64,000 nt of DNA, taken from assembly GCA_028285445.1 (NCBI GenBank), contig JANQPQ010000056.1, positions 310,001 to 374,000 of the forward strand. The letters run 5' to 3'. Below the pieces are notes generated by a model, which had not been told where the DNA came from, ran no database searches, and saw only the letters and a program-made list of their open reading frames with translations. The position numbers and the translations under genes are program-made. Of the stretch, positions 53,392-61,261 are shown piece after piece. Position 1 is the stretch's first letter; each line of letters starts with the position of its first letter. This DNA is from Cyclobacteriaceae bacterium (GTDB taxonomy: Bacteria; Bacteroidota; Bacteroidia; Cytophagales; Cyclobacteriaceae).

Positions 53392-56300
53392 TTAGTTTTC
53401 GTTGTGATACTTATACTGATTCAATGAGAGGATATTCCCCTCATGGTCTTTGACCAGCTTCAACCGCCCAAAATCGTCGTATTCATAGTAGACCGTTATG
53501 TTGTTGGGATCGGTAACCGAGGTAACTCCAAATCCTGGCTTGTAAGTGTAGGTGGTCATTTGGGCATCAGCGGGGCACAATCGTACTTCATCGATTTTCA
53601 GGCCGGTACCGCCTATAGCGGTGTTGGCAGACACTGTTTGTTCCTTGTAAGTCCAATCACCCGAACCATCTTTCTCCCAGTAAGTGAGTATATAAGTACC
53701 GGCGCTTGGTAAGACTACCGTATAGCTGACGTTGTAATGACTAAGATTTCCGGTTTTACTGTCTGTGGAAGTATTGGTGGTGGCATCTTCAAAGCTGGTG
53801 TGGAAGATTTCGTCTTCATCGGCATTTGTCACCTGGGCTATTACAGACTCATTATCGTAGCCCCAAATGTGACTGGTTCTAAAGCCAGCGGTGCTATCGA
53901 AATCAGCCACGCTGGTGAGATTAAGATTGCTATCATAATCAAAATCTCTAGCCAGATAGTAGTTACCAGAATTAGAATCCCAAATCTGAAATTCTTCCGG
54001 CAGGGTGCCGTTGTAAGAAGTCTTTTGACCGCCAATTTGGGTTTGCTGCGAAAATGAAGAAACAGGGCTTACGTATTTCTTTACTTCGGTGACCAAAGCT
54101 GGCTTACCGGGAGTTCTTAACAATGTGTCTCTTTGAAAGTTGCCATCACTCCACTCTGTTCGTTGTTCCGCGAATAGCAGGTAAGAGTTGGAGGTATTGT
54201 AGCTATATTTAGACGAAGTTTGGAGTGTGCCGGTGGCCTCATATTCTTTCGTGACTACCTCACTCAAAGCATGGTGCATCGACTTAATGCGATACGTGTT
54301 GGATGCGTAGAGTTCAACCCCAGGAACATTTCCGCAATCGTAGCAAAACTTGGTTGCCTTGTATTTTAAATTCAGCCCTTCAACCTTATCCTCCACTATT
54401 GAAGAGGAGTAGATATAATCAGTCTCCCTGATTGCTTCTAATGTTGATCCATTCAATCTATAATTTGTCTCTTTAAGTTTCTTACCATTTTTGTAGCCGT
54501 TAAAGGAAGTCTGTACATAAGGAAAGAACGAAGGTGTATTTGCATCATTAATGAAAGTGTGCTCGGTCATCCCCATTTCTTTCATAGCATTGGTGATGGT
54601 CTGGGTTAAGTTTGCTTCGTCTATGTTGTATTCTTTCACCATCGAGTAACCGATGTGGCTTCCATTATACAACCCCAAAGGAATCATCGAAGCTTTACTC
54701 ACATGCACATCAGTTCTGGTTGATCCTTCAAAACACACGGTGCCTCCAGAGCCACCGATAGAGCCTTCCAGATTCATAGTAGTATGTCCACCAAGTAGCG
54801 GAACAGAAAATAGCTTGCCGCTTGATAGTCCGGTGGTATCAGCGTATTCAAATACTTTGGTAACACTGGTCGCCTGGGCAGGGTCTGTAAACTTCATGTG
54901 CTTAAGCCGAAGACCGCCTATGGTCTCGGCTCCTGCCCCATATTGTTCAAACTCCAGCGTTATTTCGGAAAAGGTAGATGAAGTGTGCTCCGCATATAAT
55001 TTGTAATCCCCCGCAGGTAAATCAAATCGGCCGAAGCCTGTCGAAGTAAGAGAAGTGGGGTTATAAATATCTGTTTGTGGATCTTTCACCCATATTTCGG
55101 TAAAGCCAAAATCATCATTCTGCAGCCCATCTTCAATTATAGTTGCTGCTGCTGCCGTGGCCACCGTAAAAGCGATGGTATCAGCCGTTGTTCCAGGAGA
55201 TTCGGCTCGGGCCGAGTACGAGTAAGTTGTCATGAGATTAGTATTCCATTGCTGGTGCAATTCATACTCAAACTCTGTATAGCCACCGGTGGGATAGGTG
55301 ATTTTCTTCAGGGTGCCTTTCCTGGTATGCGTTAGCACTGAGTTACGGTTGACGGCAGAGCTGCGGTTGACGTGGTAAAGGGGACTTCGGTATTCTGGTA
55401 TCATTGAGGTACCATTAGTAGCGCCGTTGTAATAGCCCCATAGGTCCTGGCTGGTGGAAGTTACAGCTGGCACATTTGATGGATCAAAGTAATCAAACGA
55501 GTGGCCAGAAATGCTATCCCCAGACTGATCAACTGGCAAAACGCTATCCAGTTTTAACTTAGCACTAGATCCAAAATATTGGTCGTTATCAAAATCAAAT
55601 CCCCTGACCAGGTGTAAATCACTGGTTCCATCAGTTTTCCAAACCCTCATCGACTTAAGCCTATGAGCCCCGGTCAGGTCGGCCCTTGCAGCAGTGTCAG
55701 CTTCAAATACAACACGGTAATTGTTGGATGTAGTGATCTCACTTAGGCGCAGGGCAGTGACGGTAGTGTTAAATTCGCAGAAGGTATTTACAATTTGAGT
55801 TCCTCCCGCTGAACCTGCAACTTTAAACTTTGATGACTCTGACATGTTGATATCATAGGTCAACGTTTCCGACTCATAGTCAAAGCGAATCCACTCGTTC
55901 CCTAGAGACATTTCTGTTAAGTACCACGTACTTTGGTAATAATCCATCCAACCGTCATAAGCAGATACCGCCGTACCACAATCGGATTGGACTTCGGTTT
56001 TTTCCGCTTTGGTGAATTTGTAAGTCACTCCCTTATCATCTTCTATAATCCAGACATAACTGGAATCACTGGGGGCGATTGTTGGAAAACCAGCAGCGCT
56101 ATCGAAAGGGTGGTCAATATAGCTTAGATCGGTTTTTGACAATTCCACTACGCCAGCACCGGTTAATGTGGAATCCGGTCGTGAAAAAACGAACTTAGAG
56201 GAACCAGCAGGATAGCTTAAGTAGTAAATGTCTGGATCAAGGTCACGCAGACCAATTGCTATGGAATCAACTGAGTTGACGGGATCTGAAGTGGTAAGAG

Positions 56301-56754
56301 GTGCCTCTGCACTACAATCATTCACCGTACCAAAATCTACACTGCCATTGGCGAGGTATCCCAGATGATAATGCAGATAGCCTTTTCGAATTCCCTGGTT
56401 CAACTCATCCGGCAATCCCTTTACTGTGCGACTAATGGCACCCCCAGCGTTAAGGCTCCAACCTGCTCCTACCCACGAAGCATTCTCTTCTACCTTGAGC
56501 CCACCAGCATCATAAGAGAGGCTTATGGGAAGGCTGAGTTGCTTCATTTGAATATCGTAAAGTGGAATACCAATCGATGGCCGACCGGTATAGTAGTTCA
56601 TTGGGATATCCACGTATTTTTGGAAAGAAGCGGCATTTGGAGATGGTGGAATAACGTTAAACTCCTGGATGCCCTCAATTTGGGAAAGTGAATTATGTGA
56701 ATATAAAATAGCCGCCAGTCCTAGCAGCAAGGATGCTAAAATTCTTGCATTCAT
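53392..56754 (-). CDS. RHS-repeat secreted protein, N-terminal partner of the toxin
   Basis: A 1,120-residue exported protein. Visible: signal peptide (LASLLLGLAAILYSHNSLSQ), then a start typical of Bacteroidota RHS partners (FQKYVDIPMNYYTGRPSIGI; SLSYDAGGLKVEENASWVGA; GWSLNAGGAISRTVKGLPDE). Long beta-rich YD-type repeats follow (TYPTGGYTEFEYELHQ; FDYDSNLNLTSVADFD), and the last repeat is VYYEYDDFGRLKLVKDHEGN. It has no toxin tip and no T9SS sorting domain. The toxin gene begins six bases after its stop, so the two form one operon. Inferred role: part of the RHS shell that encloses or delivers the toxin, by analogy with TcB/TcC pairs. The export route beyond Sec is not evident. Confidence 0.85.
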   Translation of the reverse strand: MNARILASLLLGLAAILYSHNSLSQIEGIQEFNVIPPSPNAASFQKYVDIPMNYYTGRPSIGIPLYDIQMKQLSLPISLSYDAGGLKVEENASWVGAGWSLNAGGAISRTVKGLPDELNQGIRKGYLHYHLGYLANGSVDFGTVNDCSAEAPLTTSDPVNSVDSIAIGLRDLDPDIYYLSYPAGSSKFVFSRPDSTLTGAGVVELSKTDLSYIDHPFDSAAGFPTIAPSDSSYVWIIEDDKGVTYKFTKAEKTEVQSDCGTAVSAYDGWMDYYQSTWYLTEMSLGNEWIRFDYESETLTYDINMSESSKFKVAGSAGGTQIVNTFCEFNTTVTALRLSEITTSNNYRVVFEADTAARADLTGAHRLKSMRVWKTDGTSDLHLVRGFDFDNDQYFGSSAKLKLDSVLPVDQSGDSISGHSFDYFDPSNVPAVTSTSQDLWGYYNGATNGTSMIPEYRSPLYHVNRSSAVNRNSVLTHTRKGTLKKITYPTGGYTEFEYELHQQWNTNLMTTYSYSARAESPGTTADTIAFTVATAAAATIIEDGLQNDDFGFTEIWVKDPQTDIYNPTSLTSTGFGRFDLPAGDYKLYAEHTSSTFSEITLEFEQYGAGAETIGGLRLKHMKFTDPAQATSVTKVFEYADTTGLSSGKLFSVPLLGGHTTMNLEGSIGGSGGTVCFEGSTRTDVHVSKASMIPLGLYNGSHIGYSMVKEYNIDEANLTQTITNAMKEMGMTEHTFINDANTPSFFPYVQTSFNGYKNGKKLKETNYRLNGSTLEAIRETDYIYSSSIVEDKVEGLNLKYKATKFCYDCGNVPGVELYASNTYRIKSMHHALSEVVTKEYEATGTLQTSSKYSYNTSNSYLLFAEQRTEWSDGNFQRDTLLRTPGKPALVTEVKKYVSPVSSFSQQTQIGGQKTSYNGTLPEEFQIWDSNSGNYYLARDFDYDSNLNLTSVADFDSTAGFRTSHIWGYDNESVIAQVTNADEDEIFHTSFEDATTNTSTDSKTGNLSHYNVSYTVVLPSAGTYILTYWEKDGSGDWTYKEQTVSANTAIGGTGLKIDEVRLCPADAQMTTYTYKPGFGVTSVTDPNNITVYYEYDDFGRLKLVKDHEGNILSLNQYKYHNEN

Positions 56755-57137
56755 AGTAATTAACCCTAAACTTTAAACTTATTACCTAGGCGACAGTAAG
56801 GTTGGTTACCGAAACCGAAGAGAAATTTATGAATATTCTCAAACTACTTTTCTGCCACTTATTGGTTGGTGAGCACTTCCATTAAAAGTGGCAAACAATA
56901 CCAAATCTATAATAGCTAGATTATCAGGATATTACGAGTTGGGTATTGGTAACCTGCTACTCAATTTCAGCAAATCATATACGTATTTGTACGTATATGT
57001 CCATACGTATAAATACGTAGACACCATTCCTCAAATTCGGCCAGTTTCCGCTTATCAAATCATGTCGCTGTCTTTCGCTGCCTAGAAATTTATCCTTTAA
57101 ATTAGGAAGGCATTTTTCACCGTAACAACTCAAAGCC
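56755..57137. other. Divergent promoter region between RHS operon and S9 peptidase gene
   Basis: 383 bases between the two divergent starts. It should hold both promoters, but no perfect TTTG/TAnnTTTG pair was found (TAAGTTTA and TAAATTTC on the minus strand are partial -7 matches). It contains the TACGTA dyad listed separately. A 65-codon frame here (56888-57085) is not believable as a gene. Confidence 0.55.
56980..57019. promoter_or_regulatory. 40-bp dyad with four TACGTA boxes
   Basis: Left arm TACGTATTTGTACGTAT and right arm ATACGTATAAATACGTA are inverted repeats with one mismatch in 17, around a six-base centre. Each arm holds two palindromic TACGTA boxes ten bases apart (56980, 56990; 57004, 57014), so all four can face one side of the helix in pairs. 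It lies about 120 bases before the S9 peptidase start and 225 before the RHS operon start. Best read as an operator for a multimeric regulator. Confidence 0.6.
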
Positions 57138-59183
57138 ATGATCCGCAAATTAACTTCCTTCCTATGTGTATTTATTGTCTCACTATCGTTCTCGAAAGCC
57201 CAGCAACTTCACGAACCTACCTTTGAAGAAACTTTATCTGTAATGCAGCCGGGCGGGCCTATTTTATCTCCCGATGGCAAACACATTCTATTCTCTGTCG
57301 GCACTACCGACTGGGAGAACAATCGATACGACTCCGAGATATGGATCTCCAAAGATGGTGGCGAGCCTTTTCAGCTTACAAATACCATTGAAGGCAGTAG
57401 TAACTCGGCACAATGGTCTCCCGACGGACAATGGATAGCATTCAGGGCCACCCGCGGTAATAAGACGCAAATACAAGTGATAAGACTTGCTGGCGGCGAG
57501 GCTTTGGCTGTTACTAGTGAAAGTGAGAGCGTGGGTGCATTTCGATGGTCGCCCAATGGCAAACAACTGGCTTTTACCAGAACCGAAAAAGTAAAAGATG
57601 GAAAGAAGCGTAGCGACCGTTATGGAAAGTTTGCGGTAGAAGACAATGAATACGGACTTTCAACTTTGTGGTTGATTGATTTCAAGCCTGATATGCTTAG
57701 CCGCAGGGCTTTGCCTAAACACACCCAGGATTCAACAGAAAAAGCCAGTAGCAAGCCAGTAGCTCTTATCGATAGTGCCCAATTTACAATCAACACTTTG
57801 CTGTGGTCTCCGGACGGATCTAAAATTGCATTCAATAAACAGCCAAATCCTGATATACTCAGCTTTATGTCAAGAGACATTGCTTTGATCGATGTCAATA
57901 GTAGGGAGGTCTCGGTGGTTGTAGCAAATAAAGGCGGCGACAACGTAATTGATTGGTCACCGGATGGGAAGTCGCTGCTTTACAGTAGTTCTGTTGACAA
58001 CGTAACTTCTAATTTCTTTAAGAATGGCCGCTACTTTAGAATTGATATCAACGGTAAGAATAACAAAGAGTTAGGGGCCGAATTCGATGAGAATTTGAAC
58101 GGACTTGAATGGACCCCTACCGGAATCTATGCGACTGCTTATCAAAAAACAGTTCGCCCCCTTGTGAAGGTAGATCCAAAGAGCGGCAAGGTGGAAAAGT
58201 TGGACTATCCATTTGCCAGAATCTATGGATTTAACCTGAGCAAGTCAGGAAACCAGATAGCAATCCAAGCAGAAAACGACAATACCTTACGAGACATCTA
58301 CCTTGGAAACATTGGTGATACCAAACCAACCAAAATCACCAACTTCAACAAACAGATAGAAAACTGGAAGTATGCAGATAGTGAAGTGATTACCTGGAAG
58401 AGTGAAGACGGAGCGGAAGTTGAGGGTGTACTCTTCAAACCCCGGGATTATGATCCTAATCGAAAATACCCATTGCTGGTAGCAATCCACGGAGGCCCAA
58501 CCGGCATTTCGAGGCCTGGTCCAATTCATAGCTATGTATACCCTATCAACCAGTGGCTTAACAAAGGTGCGCTGGTACTAATGCCCAACTATAGAGGATC
58601 GGCCGGTTATGGAGAAAAGTTTCGATCTTTGAATGTGCGCAACCTGGGGGTTGGTGATGCCTGGGACGTTCTGTCAGGGGTGACGCATCTGGAAGAACAA
58701 GGACTGATTGACACATCCCGCATGGGGTGCATGGGCTGGAGCCAAGGTGGTTATATTTCAGCTTTCATAACCACTAATTCCAACCGTTTCAAAGCCATTT
58801 CTGTTGGAGCAGGCATCTCCAATTGGATGACCTACTATGTAAATACCGACATTCACCCCTTTACAAGACAATACCTTGAGGGAACACCCTGGAACGATCC
58901 GGAAGTATATGCCAAGACCTCACCCATGACCAACATTAACCAGGCTTCTACCCCTACCCTAATTCAGCATGGTGAGTTTGATCGCCGGGTTCCGGTACCA
59001 AATGCTTATGAATTATATCAGGGACTGCAGGATGTTGGAGTCGAGACCAAACTGGTTATCTACAAAGGTTTTGGGCATGGTATCACCAAGCCCAAAGAAC
59101 GACTGGCGGCTGTATGGCACAACTGGCAATGGTTCCTGAAGCACGTTTGGGATGAAGAAGTAGAAATGCCAATAGAGAAATAA
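57138..59183 (+). CDS. S9 family peptidase (acylaminoacyl/dipeptidyl peptidase type)
   Basis: A 681-residue exported serine peptidase of the prolyl oligopeptidase family. Visible: signal peptide (LTSFLCVFIVSLSFSKAQ); a WD40-like TolB/DPP beta-propeller (about 30-400) with repeats SPDGKHILFSVG, SPDGQWIAFRATRG and SPDGSKIAFNKQ; and an alpha/beta-hydrolase domain (about 410-681). Its triad is Ser535 in GWSQGG, Asp615 in HGEFDRRVP and His647 in GFGHG. It cleaves peptides, or removes N-terminal residues, in the periplasm or outside the cell. Single-gene unit; the TACGTA dyad upstream may regulate it. Its stop is convergent with the DoxX gene (8 bp). Confidence 0.94.
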   Translation: MIRKLTSFLCVFIVSLSFSKAQQLHEPTFEETLSVMQPGGPILSPDGKHILFSVGTTDWENNRYDSEIWISKDGGEPFQLTNTIEGSSNSAQWSPDGQWIAFRATRGNKTQIQVIRLAGGEALAVTSESESVGAFRWSPNGKQLAFTRTEKVKDGKKRSDRYGKFAVEDNEYGLSTLWLIDFKPDMLSRRALPKHTQDSTEKASSKPVALIDSAQFTINTLLWSPDGSKIAFNKQPNPDILSFMSRDIALIDVNSREVSVVVANKGGDNVIDWSPDGKSLLYSSSVDNVTSNFFKNGRYFRIDINGKNNKELGAEFDENLNGLEWTPTGIYATAYQKTVRPLVKVDPKSGKVEKLDYPFARIYGFNLSKSGNQIAIQAENDNTLRDIYLGNIGDTKPTKITNFNKQIENWKYADSEVITWKSEDGAEVEGVLFKPRDYDPNRKYPLLVAIHGGPTGISRPGPIHSYVYPINQWLNKGALVLMPNYRGSAGYGEKFRSLNVRNLGVGDAWDVLSGVTHLEEQGLIDTSRMGCMGWSQGGYISAFITTNSNRFKAISVGAGISNWMTYYVNTDIHPFTRQYLEGTPWNDPEVYAKTSPMTNINQASTPTLIQHGEFDRRVPVPNAYELYQGLQDVGVETKLVIYKGFGHGITKPKERLAAVWHNWQWFLKHVWDEEVEMPIEK

Positions 59184-59191
59184 TTTCGTTA

Positions 59192-59578
59192 CTACTTATC
59201 CAGCCCGTACTTTCCAGCTCCATTGAATAGGAGAAACGTGGAAACTGCCAGCAGATGAATTGCCGGAGCTGTGTTGAGATAGGCATCACCGATATGGACT
59301 GCGAAAATGGCAATAGTAAAGTTGGCGATCATTAGTGCGCTTAGTATCCTGACCTTGTAACCAACAATCCAGCCCAGACCAGCTAGGAATTGCAGAATGA
59401 CCGAAGCAAATGCGGATATCAAGGGAAATGGAAACCCATGAGCATCGAGGAAGTTTTTGAACTCCAGCATCTGCTCATAGCTAATCAGGTTGTCAATGGT
59501 GCCATATACCAGGCGAACTCCGAAAGCCAGCCTTAGCACTAAAACACCAAGGTCTTTGTAGCGAATAAGCCTGCTCAT
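59192..59578 (-). CDS. DoxX family membrane protein
   Basis: A 128-residue inner-membrane protein with four transmembrane segments. Visible: GVLVLRLAFGVRLVYGTIDN at the N-terminus, the family-type DAHGFPFPLISAFASVILQF and GYKVRILSALMIANFTIAIF. DoxX proteins take part in redox or sulfur-linked membrane functions in the few cases studied; none is implied here. Its start overlaps the ion-channel stop by four bases, so the two are translationally coupled, an uncommon pairing. Confidence 0.85.
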   Translation of the reverse strand: MSRLIRYKDLGVLVLRLAFGVRLVYGTIDNLISYEQMLEFKNFLDAHGFPFPLISAFASVILQFLAGLGWIVGYKVRILSALMIANFTIAIFAVHIGDAYLNTAPAIHLLAVSTFLLFNGAGKYGLDK

Positions 59579-60522
59579 TGCTGGTCGGCATTAGTGCCAG
59601 GGTTATTTTTTGTCAATTTACCATTCCCCTCCTGGTGGCGCATTCTGGTTCGAATTACTTCCAGATCGGATTTGATTTCTTCTAATTGGTGATGAATAAG
59701 GTGAATATCATCATGCAGTGTCGTTTGCCCCTGCTCTTTTAGCAGCACTTTCGCCTCAAGCTCTTTTTCCGCTTTCACCTCATTCATACTATTCATAATC
59801 ACACCAATAAATAGATTCAATACGATCATGGTTCCAATCATTACGAATGAAATAAAGAATAAAGCGGCTAGCAGCGGCGAAGAGGACGGGTTATTGCAAG
59901 GACCAGGATAGCCGGCGTAGTTGTCGCAGCCATACATATTTATGTACATCACATCGGTCCAGTCTTCCAGAGTTACCACCCGGAACAAGGTTACCATGGA
60001 ATTTTCCAGGTTGGCAAAATGCCAGGGGTCGTTCTGACCAAAAAGAAACACCGCCATGGCTGCATAGATATAAAAGAGAAGGCCCAAGAAGATACCCACA
60101 TAGGCCATAGAGGGAATACTGCGCAGCAGTGCCCCAACCAAGATTTGTAATTGTGGAAGTGCACTAATAAGCCGCACTACCCTCAAAATCCTCACTAAAC
60201 GAAGAATGGTAACAAATGAGGCATCAACCGGGAGCAGAGGCTCGGCCAGGGAAACAACCACAATCAGAAAGTCGAAGATATTCCATCCATCGTTGAAGTA
60301 ATTCCAAGGTTGCTTTCCTTCGGCTACAATTTTGATGATGGCCTCAGCTACGAAAATCCAAATAACTACTTTGTTGAGAAAACGGAGGACTTCTCCGTAT
60401 TTAACAACGGCCGAGGGATAGGTTTCTATGCCGACCAATATGCCGGCTCCAACGATTACCACCAAGATGAAATTAGTAAACCAATTGCTGGTTGTAATCT
60501 TTTTTGAAATGCTGGCAATCAT
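59575..60522 (-). CDS. Voltage-gated cation channel (bacterial Nav/Cav type)
   Basis: A 315-residue six-segment channel that should act as a tetramer in the inner membrane. Visible: S1 (about 15-33), S2 (about 50-67), S3 (about 80-93), S4 voltage sensor with Arg at 108, 111, 114 and 117, S5 (about 140-165), pore loop, and S6 (LFFISFVMIGTMIVLNLFIG). A C-terminal coiled coil (about 250-300) follows. The selectivity filter is TLEDWTD (184-190). NavAb has TLESWSM at this place, so two extra acidic residues are present at the positions where engineered NavAb gained calcium selectivity. Two Cys after the filter (199, 209) may form a turret disulfide. Overlaps a DoxX gene. Confidence 0.92.
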   Translation of the reverse strand: MIASISKKITTSNWFTNFILVVIVGAGILVGIETYPSAVVKYGEVLRFLNKVVIWIFVAEAIIKIVAEGKQPWNYFNDGWNIFDFLIVVVSLAEPLLPVDASFVTILRLVRILRVVRLISALPQLQILVGALLRSIPSMAYVGIFLGLLFYIYAAMAVFLFGQNDPWHFANLENSMVTLFRVVTLEDWTDVMYINMYGCDNYAGYPGPCNNPSSSPLLAALFFISFVMIGTMIVLNLFIGVIMNSMNEVKAEKELEAKVLLKEQGQTTLHDDIHLIHHQLEEIKSDLEVIRTRMRHQEGNGKLTKNNPGTNADQQ

Positions 60523-60637
60523 GTCTCGATAGGCATTGGAGTGGCAAAAGTAACCAGAAAATTTAAAGCCTTCAATAGCCTGTTATGGCCTTGTTTTTAT
60601 TGGGTTGCCAACATATGTTAGTAGTATAGTTTGTACT

Positions 60638-60979
60638 ATGAATGCGGAAGAACTGAGAGACTTTTGTTTGTCGCTACCCCATGTTACTGAAGATGTTAAA
60701 TGGGGCAATGATCTTTGCTTTCTTATCGGTGATAAAATGTTCTGTGTTACCGGACTGGAAGGGCCCTTTGGTGCTTCGTTTAAAGTTACTGATGAAGAGT
60801 TCGAGGAGTTGGTTGAACGTGATGGACTAATACCTGCTCCTTACCTGGCCAGGTACAAGTGGGTTTTTACCGATAAAGGAGACAGCCTCACTCATGAGGA
60901 ATGGACCCGTTACATAAGCCAGTCTTACAACCTGGTAAAATCAAAATTGCCCAAAAACGTGCTTAGCAAACTACAGTAG
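60638..60979 (+). CDS. MmcQ/YjbR family protein
   Basis: A 113-residue cytoplasmic protein of the MmcQ/YjbR (CyaY-like fold) family, usually described as possibly DNA-binding. Visible: the family start FCLSLPHVTEDVKWGND, then CFLIGDKMFCVTGL, KVTDEEFEELVER and RYKWVFTDKGDSLTHEEW. I start at the ATG at 60638 because the preceding eleven residues are not conserved-looking. Single gene; it is followed after 82 bp by a small coiled-coil frame on the same strand. Confidence 0.9.
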   Translation: MNAEELRDFCLSLPHVTEDVKWGNDLCFLIGDKMFCVTGLEGPFGASFKVTDEEFEELVERDGLIPAPYLARYKWVFTDKGDSLTHEEWTRYISQSYNLVKSKLPKNVLSKLQ

Positions 60980-61061
60980 GCAGTGGTGCAAAACTTGGTG
61001 GATAACCTGTGCATAAACTACCTGCAAATATCTCTACTTTTAGCCCAGCCAATCAGAAGCG

Positions 61062-61232
61062 TTGAATACACTAGAACAAATTGATACCCGAATCAGGGAG
61101 TTTGAAGAGAAAATCCTTTCTGCCCAAACAGAACCTCACTCAGAATTTGTGATAACCCAGATCAGAGAAAACCTGCGCTATTTGCGTGAAGAGCGTAAAA
61201 GATTACTGGAAGAACTCAACGAGAAAAAATAA
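61062..61232 (+). CDS. Small coiled-coil protein (TTG start)
   Basis: A 56-codon frame starting with TTG. The product is an almost uninterrupted charged amphipathic helix (LEQIDTRIREFEEKILSA; FVITQIRENLRYLREERKRL) broken once by Glu-Pro-His, the pattern of an antiparallel coiled-coil hairpin. This heptad pattern over the whole frame makes a chance ORF unlikely. No function is proposed; it may be co-transcribed with the MmcQ-like gene. Confidence 0.5.
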   Translation: MNTLEQIDTRIREFEEKILSAQTEPHSEFVITQIRENLRYLREERKRLLEELNEKK

Positions 61233-61261
61233 GGCAGTTTCAAGTTTCAAGTCTGTAGTCT

